Source of the DNA: Solirubrobacteraceae bacterium
GTDB lineage: Bacteria; Actinomycetota; Thermoleophilia; Solirubrobacterales; Solirubrobacteraceae
DNA length: 22,641 bases
Direction of reading: 5' to 3'
Assembly (NCBI GenBank): GCA_025455895.1
Contig: JALOLQ010000009.1
Coordinates: 1 to 22,641 of the forward strand
The stretch's first letter is position 1. Each line of letters opens with the position of its first letter. The notes beneath the pieces were generated by a model, which saw only the letters and a list, made by a program, of their open reading frames with translations, searched no databases and was not told where the DNA came from. The position numbers and the translations under genes are program-made. Shown piece after piece: positions 6,053 to 10,976 of this stretch.

Positions 6053-7357
6053 ATGCCCCAGACCCGCATCGACGTCTTCGAGAAGGCTCGCACGCACGAG
6101 CGGCTCGAGCAGCTCACCGCGGCCCGCGCGGCCGACGTGCTGCCCTACTTCCGGGTCCTCGAGGGCCCGGCGCGGCCGGTCGTCGAGATGGAGGGCGCCG
6201 AGCGGATCATGCTCGGATCCAACAACTACCTCGGCCTCACCGCGGACGAGCGCGTCGTGAACGGGGCCCGCGACGCGCTCGAGCGCTACGGCACCGGGCT
6301 CACCGGCTCGCGCCTGCTGAACGGCACGATCCCGCTGCACCTGGAGCTCGAGCGCGAGCTGGCCGAGTGGATGGAGACCGACGACGCGCTCGTCTTCAGC
6401 ACCGGCCACCAGGCCAACCTCGGCGTGCTGGGGACGATCCTCGCCCCGGGCGACACGGTGATCGCCGACTCCGGCGACCACGCCTCGATCCTCGACGGCT
6501 GCCTGCTCTCGCGCGCGAAGCTGCGCGCCTTCCGCCACAACCGCATGGAGAAGCTCGAGCGCTCGCTCGAGCGCGCCGCGGGCGACGGCGGCGGCGTGCT
6601 CGTCGTCGTCGACGGCGTCTTCTCGATGGAGGGCGACATCGCCCCGCTCGGCGAGATCGCCGACCTCTGCGAGCGCTTCGGGGCACGCCTGATGGTCGAC
6701 GAGGCCCACGGCGCCGGCGTGCTCGGGCGCCGCGGCGCCGGCACGGCCGAGCTGCTCGGCCTCGAGCCGCGGGTCGACCTGCGGGTCGGGACGTTCTCCA
6801 AGTCGCTGGCGGCGTGCGGCGGGTTCGTCGCCGGCCCGGCCGACGTGATCGACTTCCTGCGCGTGCAGTCGCGCGCCTACCTCTTCACCGCCTCCTCGGT
6901 CCCCGCGGCCGTCGGCGCCGCGCTCGCCGCGCTGCGGATCCTGCGCGGTCCCGAGGGCCCCGGCCTGCTCGCGGCGGTGCTCGAGAACGCCCGCCGCCTG
7001 CGCGACGGGCTCGAGGCGCTCGGGTTCGCCGTGGTGCGCCCGCAGCCGCTGTCGGCGCCCGGCGCCCAGCTCGACGCCCCCGGCGTCCTCGACGGCACGA
7101 TCGTGACGCCGATCGTGCCCGTGCTGGTCGGCGACGACTGGAAGGCCGTGCTGCTGTGGCGGGCGCTGTACGACGCCGGCGTCTTCGTCAACACCGCCCT
7201 GCACCCCGCCGTCCCGCCCGGCGGGGCGCTGCTGCGCACGAGCGTCATGGCCACGCACGACGCCGCCACGATCGAGCGCGCGCTGGTCGCCTTCGCCGAG
7301 GTCAAGACGGCCTTCGAGGCCGAGCACGGGCCGCTGCCGGGTCCCGGCACCCACTGA
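6053..7357 (+). CDS. Alpha-oxoamine synthase, serine palmitoyltransferase-like (PLP enzyme)
   Basis: A 434-residue PLP-dependent enzyme of the alpha-oxoamine synthase family (SPT, KBL, AONS), which condenses an amino acid with an acyl thioester. Catalytic landmarks: DHASI with His143 (stacks on PLP), VDEAHG with Asp216 and His219, and GTFSKSLA with the PLP-binding Lys250. It resembles bacterial serine palmitoyltransferases more than biotin-pathway AONS from memory of the Bacteroides enzyme: PYFRVLEG, an EM.G..IMLGSN.YLGLT block, GSRLLNGTIPLHLELERELAE, VVDGVFSMEGDIAPL, and RTSVMATH near the end. The product would be 3-ketosphinganine, the first sphingolipid intermediate. KBL or another oxoamine synthase remains possible. 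No acyl carrier protein gene is adjacent. It diverges from the GNAT-fold gene. The start ATG at 6053 fits the homology, but no Shine-Dalgarno sequence or -10 is evident. Confidence 0.82.
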   Translation: MPQTRIDVFEKARTHERLEQLTAARAADVLPYFRVLEGPARPVVEMEGAERIMLGSNNYLGLTADERVVNGARDALERYGTGLTGSRLLNGTIPLHLELERELAEWMETDDALVFSTGHQANLGVLGTILAPGDTVIADSGDHASILDGCLLSRAKLRAFRHNRMEKLERSLERAAGDGGGVLVVVDGVFSMEGDIAPLGEIADLCERFGARLMVDEAHGAGVLGRRGAGTAELLGLEPRVDLRVGTFSKSLAACGGFVAGPADVIDFLRVQSRAYLFTASSVPAAVGAALAALRILRGPEGPGLLAAVLENARRLRDGLEALGFAVVRPQPLSAPGAQLDAPGVLDGTIVTPIVPVLVGDDWKAVLLWRALYDAGVFVNTALHPAVPPGGALLRTSVMATHDAATIERALVAFAEVKTAFEAEHGPLPGPGTH

Positions 7358-7476
7358 GCGCCTGGACCGCGAACGCCGGCGAAGGACCGCCCGGCGCACC
7401 TTCAGGGCGCTCGCGCGGCGCCGCGCCCGGCTCCGCGAAAACCACCGCTCCGAGCGGCAGTTCCGTTCACGGGACG
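7358..7476. other. Non-coding gap upstream of the mIHF promoter, with a small palindrome
   Basis: No credible gene is seen between the oxoamine synthase stop and the mIHF -35 element. A perfect palindromic repeat CCGCTCCGAGCGG at 7445-7457, 19 bases before the -35 element, could be an operator or a weak terminator (5-bp stem). There is no T-run. Confidence 0.35.
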
Positions 7477-7506
7477 TTGACCATCCGGCCATCGTTTTCG
7501 TAGGTT
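7477..7506 (+). promoter_or_regulatory. Sigma-70-type promoter of the mIHF-like gene (TTGACC, 18 bases, TAGGTT)
   Basis: TTGACC at 7477-7482 and TAGGTT at 7501-7506 are separated by 18 bases, the only full -35/-10 pair I found in the window. The spacer contains an AT-rich CGTTTTCG. Transcription would begin near 7512-7514, giving a leader of about 176 bases before the ATG at 7690. Confidence 0.7.
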
Positions 7507-7512
7507 GGCCCC

Positions 7513-7689
7513 GACGCCGATGTGGCGATCCGGGAGGGGCGAGCGCCACTCGAGACCGGTGGGGAAACGGTCATCCGAGTGGGTCCGGCGGCGCCCCGGA
7601 GGGAATCCCGGCACGCACGCCCCTCGGCCACAGTCCAGAGTTCACGAGACGGTCCGCCCCCTCCGGGGCGGCAGGGAGGACCCATACCG
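7513..7689 (+). promoter_or_regulatory. Structured 5' leader of the mIHF-like gene (candidate cis-regulatory RNA)
   Basis: The leader contains three well-formed hairpins. H1 (7546-7582): outer stem CCACTCG/CGAGTGG, then a one-base versus three-base internal loop, inner stem GACCG/CGGTC, and a nine-base purine-rich loop GTGGGGAAA. H2 (7584-7600): TCCGG/CCGGA. H3 (7654-7671): CCGCCCC-CTCC-GGGGCGG, ending one base before the Shine-Dalgarno sequence. All frames are open here, but third-position GC is about 70-80% in the two plus-strand frames I counted by hand, against nearly all G or C in neighbouring genes, so it is probably not coding. I do not recognise it as a known riboswitch class. Confidence 0.5.
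7673..7680 (+). promoter_or_regulatory. Strong Shine-Dalgarno sequence AGGGAGGA of the mIHF-like gene
   Basis: AGGGAGGA ends 9 bases before the ATG at 7690 and fixes that start over the in-frame ATG at 7705 and over longer upstream versions. It is the clearest ribosome binding site in the window and lies one base after hairpin H3. Confidence 0.75.
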
Positions 7690-8070
7690 ATGACGCACGC
7701 GACGATGACGTCCCCTGCGCCGCAGCACCTGCGCGCGCTCGAGCGCGCCAATGCCGTCCGGCTCGCCCGCGCCGAGCTCAAGCGCCGCGTCGCGGCCGGC
7801 GAGCTGACCGTGGCCCAGGTCGTCCTCGAGTGCCCGTGGGAGGCCGATTCGATGACGATCGCCGACCTGCTCTGCAGCCAGCGGCGGTGGGGGTCCACCC
7901 GCTGCCGGCGGTTCCTCCAGGCGATCCCGCTCACCGAGAGCAAGACGATCGGCTCGATGACCGACCGCCAGCGCCGTGCCGTCGCCGACCTGATGGCGGC
8001 CTGCGCCCCGGTCCGCCCCGAGCGCGAGGCGACCCCCGAGGCGCTCGGGCTCGCGCACGCCGCCGCCTGA
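7690..8070 (+). CDS. Actinobacterial integration host factor (mIHF)-like DNA-binding protein
   Basis: A 126-residue basic protein with the layout of mycobacterial/Streptomyces IHF, a nucleoid protein unrelated to E. coli IHF. An N-terminal helix carries LARAELKRRVAAGELT (about residues 25-40). Then comes the helix-two-turn-helix-like core: MTIADLLCSQRRWGSTRCRR (55-74) followed by FLQAIPLTESKTIGSMTDRQ (75-94). In typical mIHF the core reads LL..LPGVG..RA; here the glycine-rich turn is replaced by SQRRWGSTRCRR, so this is a divergent subfamily I recall from Thermoleophilia. It has an extra C-terminal tail of about 25 residues. It likely binds and bends DNA in the nucleoid. The start is set by AGGGAGGA 9 bases upstream. 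The gene is monocistronic, with its own promoter and structured leader, and convergent to the VOC gene. Confidence 0.8.
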   Translation: MTHATMTSPAPQHLRALERANAVRLARAELKRRVAAGELTVAQVVLECPWEADSMTIADLLCSQRRWGSTRCRRFLQAIPLTESKTIGSMTDRQRRAVADLMAACAPVRPEREATPEALGLAHAAA

Positions 8071-8098
8071 CGGCGGCTGGCGCGCCGGGCTCAGCCCG
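8059..8098. terminator. Two adjacent GC hairpins between convergent mIHF and VOC genes
   Basis: Hairpin one, GCCGCCG-CCTGA-CGGCGGC (8059-8077), spans the mIHF stop codon. Hairpin two, CGGGC-TCA-GCCCG (8086-8098), has the VOC stop codon in its loop. Neither is followed by a T-run, so they would be non-canonical terminators of the kind common in high-GC actinobacteria. Their placement over both stops supports a termination role. Confidence 0.45.
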
Positions 8099-8498
8099 CG
8101 GAGGGCGCGGTCAGCTCGAGGATGTGGCCGTCGGGGTCGCGCAGGTACACGGAGCTGAGCCCGCCGCGGTCGAAGACCTCGGTGGTGGGGATCTCCCGCG
8201 AGCGCAGGTAGTCGCGCCACGCGGCGACCTCCTCCGCCGAGCCGACCGAGAGCGCGAGGTGGTGGGTCGCGCCGGTGCCCTGGGCGCCCGGACCCATCTG
8301 CGGGTACTCCAGGAACGAGAGCAGCGTCCCGGGCGCGGCCTGCGGGTCGGCGGCGAACCAGAAGTGGCGGGCGCCCGGGTCGTCGTCGTTGGCGGCCTCG
8401 CGCCAGAGCGCGAGCCCGAGCACGTCGCGGTAGAAGGCCGCGGTCCGCTCGAGGTCGGCGCAGATCAGCGTCACGTGGTGGATGCCCGTGATCCGCAT
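8091..8498 (-). CDS. VOC superfamily protein (glyoxalase / ring-cleaving dioxygenase fold)
   Basis: A 135-residue single vicinal-oxygen-chelate module. It starts with GIHHVTLICADLERTAAFYR, contains NDDDPGARHFWFA and GTLLSF in the middle, and THHLALSV (His79, His80) opening the second half. The end is VYLRDPDGHILELTAP, with Glu128. His8, His80 and Glu128 sit where metal ligands are found in this superfamily, so a metal-dependent enzyme is likely. The HHVT start with DDPG..HF resembles the N-terminal half of MhqO/PcpA-type ring-cleaving dioxygenases, but those have two modules, so it would act as a dimer if so. The substrate cannot be stated. The ATG at 8498 fits the fold start. The gap to the upstream gene is 98 bases and contains a hairpin, so it may be transcribed separately. 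Confidence 0.8.
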   Translation of the reverse strand: MRITGIHHVTLICADLERTAAFYRDVLGLALWREAANDDDPGARHFWFAADPQAAPGTLLSFLEYPQMGPGAQGTGATHHLALSVGSAEEVAAWRDYLRSREIPTTEVFDRGGLSSVYLRDPDGHILELTAPSAG

Positions 8499-8508
8499 CC
8501 GCCGGGGA

Positions 8509-8536
8509 GCCGCCCTCGGGGGACTCCCCCAGCGGC
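8509..8536 (-). terminator. Imperfect hairpin upstream of the VOC gene
   Basis: GCCGC (8509-8513) and GCGGC (8532-8536) flank GGGGG-ACT-CCCCC (8518-8530), giving about ten paired bases with a small internal loop. It lies in the 98-base gap between the membrane protein gene and the VOC gene. It could end the upstream operon or act in the VOC leader. There is no T-run. Confidence 0.3.
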
Positions 8537-8596
8537 GGGACGGGCGGGACGTCGGTCATCGCCCGGTATGGAACACGATCGGGCGGCGGCGCGGGC

Positions 8597-9100
8597 TCAT
8601 GCGCGCCAGCCCAGGCCACCCGAGCGCGCCTGGAACAGCCGGCGCAGCACCTGGAAGACGAGCAGGAAGACGAGCCCGGCGACGACCACGACGACGGCCT
8701 TCGGCGGCCGCAGGGCGAGGGCCAGCCCCGCCCCGGCGACGATCGCCGCCGCGCCCGCGAGCAGGGCCGAGTGCGAGCGGTAGCCGGCGAGGTGCTCGCG
8801 CAGCGACACCTCGAGCGTCGCCAGCGTGACGAGCGCGAGCCCGAACGCGAGCGCCCACGGCCCACCGCCGCCCAGCACGGACACGCCCAGCAGCACGAGC
8901 CCGGCGAGGATCGTGATCTCGGTCAGCGGCACCGGCGCCCACGGGGGCTGCGGGGCCTCGTCCAGGCGGGCGCGGCGCGTCGCCGGCCGCGCCGGGCGCC
9001 GCGGCTCCGGCGCGGGGGCGGGCGCCGCGTCGGCGCCGTCGGACGGCTCGGCCGGGACGACCGGGCCGATCACCCCGCGCTTGCGGCTGCGGCGTCCCAT
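8597..9100 (-). CDS. Small membrane protein of unknown function
   Basis: A 167-residue protein with a basic start (MGRRSRKRG), a Pro/Ala-rich cytoplasmic linker to about residue 55, and three or four hydrophobic segments (about 60-76, 82-96, 110-128 and 134-152). It ends in a short amphipathic tail (LRRLFQARSGGLGWRA). No known domain is recognised. It starts one base after the stop of the coiled-coil gene, so the two are very probably coexpressed and may interact. I have a recollection of similar proteins in Solirubrobacterales, without function. The ATG at 9100 is the natural start given this spacing. Confidence 0.7.
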   Translation of the reverse strand: MGRRSRKRGVIGPVVPAEPSDGADAAPAPAPEPRRPARPATRRARLDEAPQPPWAPVPLTEITILAGLVLLGVSVLGGGGPWALAFGLALVTLATLEVSLREHLAGYRSHSALLAGAAAIVAGAGLALALRPPKAVVVVVAGLVFLLVFQVLRRLFQARSGGLGWRA

Positions 9101-9101
9101 G

Positions 9102-9587
9102 TCAGCGCGAGCCCGGTAAGGGGCAGCCCGAGGACAGCTTGACCTGCCACCAGCCCATGAGCATGCCGACGAGCCCGAGCCGCGGGCGCACGTGCCAGAC
9201 CCCGCAGCCGCCCTCCCCCAGCTCCCGCTGGGTGATGCGCACGCGGCGGTGCTCGCCGGGCGCGAGCAGCATCCGCTCCAGCCGCACGCGCGCGTCCTCG
9301 CGCTCGCGCTCGCGCTCGGCCAGCGCGCGCTCGGCCTCGGCCGCGCGGCCCGCGAGCGCGTCGCGCAGGACCTCGAGCTCGCCGAGCGAGAGCAGCCGCG
9401 GTCCGCCGGGTCCGGCGGGACGCGGGACCGACGTCTTCAGGCCGCCGTCGGGCATCGAGGCGGCGACGGCGGCCGAGAGGCGGCGCTCGAGCCGCGCGAC
9501 CTGGGCGCGCAGCAGGGCGCGCGCGGCGTGCTCGTCGAGCTCCGCGGGTGCGGCCGGCGGCCGGACGGGCGCGTGCACCTGGCTCAT
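9102..9587 (-). CDS. Coiled-coil protein with conserved C-terminal domain, unknown function
   Basis: A 161-residue protein. A helical N-terminal part (AARALLRAQVARLERRLSAA) is followed by LLSLGELEVLRDALAGRAAE and a highly charged coiled coil with repeated Glu-Arg dipeptides (about 85-110). The C-terminal domain has GCGVWHVRPRLGLVGMLMGW and the end WQVKLSSGCPL, including two cysteines, which look conserved in what I recall of the family. No enzymatic motif is seen. The start is ATG at 9587, because TAGGAT lies 10 bases upstream. The in-frame ATG at 9599 overlaps that -10 hexamer and would not be fully transcribed. It is followed one base later by the small membrane protein gene. Confidence 0.72.
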   Translation of the reverse strand: MSQVHAPVRPPAAPAELDEHAARALLRAQVARLERRLSAAVAASMPDGGLKTSVPRPAGPGGPRLLSLGELEVLRDALAGRAAEAERALAEREREREDARVRLERMLLAPGEHRRVRITQRELGEGGCGVWHVRPRLGLVGMLMGWWQVKLSSGCPLPGSR

Positions 9588-9597
9588 CCCGCTGTGC

Positions 9598-9603
9598 ATC
9601 CTA
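9598..9603 (-). promoter_or_regulatory. -10 element TAGGAT of the coiled-coil gene, overlapping the upstream stop codon
   Basis: On the minus strand TAGGAT begins with the TAG stop of the B3/B4 gene and is followed by 10 bases and the ATG at 9587. The same stop-codon overlap occurs at the DUF4333 lipoprotein gene. Confidence 0.42.
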
Positions 9604-10260
9604 CCCCGCCGGAGGGGCCCCGAGCGCCTCCTGGCACGTCCACAGCGCCTCCTCGGCGCTGATGTCGGGCACGCCGGGCACCTGCACGGCGACGAGCCGC
9701 ACCCCGGCGGACCGGCGCCCGACCCGCACGGCGGGGTCCACGGCGCCGAACAGCTCCGCCAGCGGGCGCCCCGCCGCATCGAGCACGAGCCGCCCGGTGG
9801 GCAGCGGAAGCGCCGGGTCGGCCCCGAGCCGCTCGCCCGGGGCGGCGGTGCGCAGCCCCGGCGCCGCCGGCGCGGCGTCCGGGTCGAAGGCGAGCACCTC
9901 CACGCCGGTCTCGAGCAGGGCGACGAGCAGCGCGTCCTCCAGCCGGCCGCCGCCGCTGCGGTGGCCGCCGGCCACGAGGCGCTCGAGCGCCGCGGCCTCG
10001 ATCGGCGTGCGCGTGAGCTCCGGGTCGAGCCCGACGTGGCGGAAGAACACCCGGTGGGCCGCCGGCACCGGCTCGCGGCGCAGCTCCACCGCGCGGGCGC
10101 CGTGGAAGCGGCCGCTGAGCAGCGCGAGCTGCTCGCGCACCCCGGGGTCGTGCCCGCGCGCCGGCGGTCCCACCGCGCACGACCACACCGCGAGCCCCGG
10201 GAACTCGGCCGCGACCGCCGGCGCGACGGGACCCCGCACCAGCGGCGCGTCGGCGCTCAT
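9601..10260 (-). CDS. B3/B4 tRNA-binding-domain protein (PheRS beta B3/B4-like)
   Basis: A 219-residue stand-alone B3/B4 domain, the fold that in phenylalanyl-tRNA synthetase beta carries the editing site. Landmarks: FPGLAVWSCAVG at the start, LSGRFHGARAVELRREPVPA, HRVFFRHVGLDPELTRTPIE (about 91-110), LEDALLVALLETGVEVLAFD, GRLVLDAAGRPLAELFG, and VQVPGVPDISAEEALWT at the end. Stand-alone versions are common in bacteria and are thought to act on misacylated tRNA or an amino-acid-like substrate, but most are untested. It overlaps the upstream redoxin-like gene by ATGA and is therefore translationally coupled to it, an odd partner for a tRNA-related domain. The coding end is the TAG that also begins the next gene's -10 element. 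Confidence 0.8.
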   Translation of the reverse strand: MSADAPLVRGPVAPAVAAEFPGLAVWSCAVGPPARGHDPGVREQLALLSGRFHGARAVELRREPVPAAHRVFFRHVGLDPELTRTPIEAAALERLVAGGHRSGGGRLEDALLVALLETGVEVLAFDPDAAPAAPGLRTAAPGERLGADPALPLPTGRLVLDAAGRPLAELFGAVDPAVRVGRRSAGVRLVAVQVPGVPDISAEEALWTCQEALGAPPAG

Positions 10261-10976
10261 CGCGCGGCGGCCTCCAGCCGGGCCAGCCGCCGGCCGAGCG
10301 CCACCGGGCCGAGCTCCCCGACCGTCGTCTCGCGCACGCGCCCGCCGGCCTCGGCGAACGTGACCTGCGGGCAGACGGCCACGCCGTAGAGGTTGGCGAG
10401 GATCGCGTCGCGGTCCCAGGCGACGGGCAGCCGCCAGCCGCGGCGCAGGATCAGCCGCCGCACGTCCTCCCGGTCCCCGCCGAGCGCGACCGCGGCGATC
10501 CGCACCGCGGGATGCGCCCGGGCGGCGCGCACGAGCGCGTCCACCTCCCGCTCGCAGCGCTCGCGCCCCGGGACGAAGAACGCGATCGCGGCCGGCCCGC
10601 CGCGCGTGAGGTCGCACGAGGTCAGGATCCCGGGGCCGCGGACGCTGCAGGCCGGGCGCGCGCCCGCCTCGCCCTGGCCGGCCTCGCGGGCGACGTTCAC
10701 GTCCCCGGTCACCGCCGAGAGCGCCAGCGGCGCCGCGAACGGCGGCAGCGGCTCGCCGGCGACCGGGCCGGTCGACGAGGCGCCCTGGGTGCGCAGCGTG
10801 TTCACGCCGACGACCGCCAGCAGGCCGACCGCGGCCACGAGCAGCACGATCACCGGCAGCCGGCTGCGGGCCGAGCGCCGCGGCGGGGGCGGCGACGGGG
10901 GTCCGGGGGCGACGGGCTTCCGCGGCGCGGCAGGCGGATCCGCGTCGAAGCCGAGCGGCCCCCGCGGCTCGCTCAC
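10257..10976 (-). CDS. Membrane-anchored thioredoxin-fold (redoxin/TlpA-like) protein lacking CxxC
   Basis: A 239-residue protein. It has a Pro-rich cytoplasmic tail (1-38), one membrane span (about 40-58), then an external thioredoxin-like domain. Fold landmarks: GGPAAIAFFVPGRERC (Cys141), RIAAVALGGDREDVRRLI, RGWRLPVAWDRDAILANLYG, and CPQVTF (Cys202 next to the cis-Pro). The usual WCxxC is replaced by GRERC, so only the second Cys remains; two further cysteines lie before the domain (Cys110, Cys121 in ACSVRGPGILTSC). A disulfide mechanism using these atypical cysteines, or a non-catalytic role, is possible. The GTG start at 10976 overlaps the MMPL stop (GTGA), and its stop overlaps the B3/B4 start (ATGA). 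Confidence 0.78.
   Translation of the reverse strand: MSEPRGPLGFDADPPAAPRKPVAPGPPSPPPPRRSARSRLPVIVLLVAAVGLLAVVGVNTLRTQGASSTGPVAGEPLPPFAAPLALSAVTGDVNVAREAGQGEAGARPACSVRGPGILTSCDLTRGGPAAIAFFVPGRERCEREVDALVRAARAHPAVRIAAVALGGDREDVRRLILRRGWRLPVAWDRDAILANLYGVAVCPQVTFAEAGGRVRETTVGELGPVALGRRLARLEAAAR

Noticed and set aside
6038..7549. Minus-strand extension of the GNAT-fold gene to 912 codons
   Set aside because: The extra part is antisense to the oxoamine synthase and compositionally a shadow; GTG 6037 has a -10 element in place.
8499..8560. Alternative start MTDVPPVPPLGES for the VOC gene
   Set aside because: This ATG is in a different frame from the VOC fold, and its frame continues as a shadow.
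9298..9330. Tandem GCGCTC-type repeat
   Set aside because: It encodes the Glu/Arg coiled coil and is explained by protein composition.
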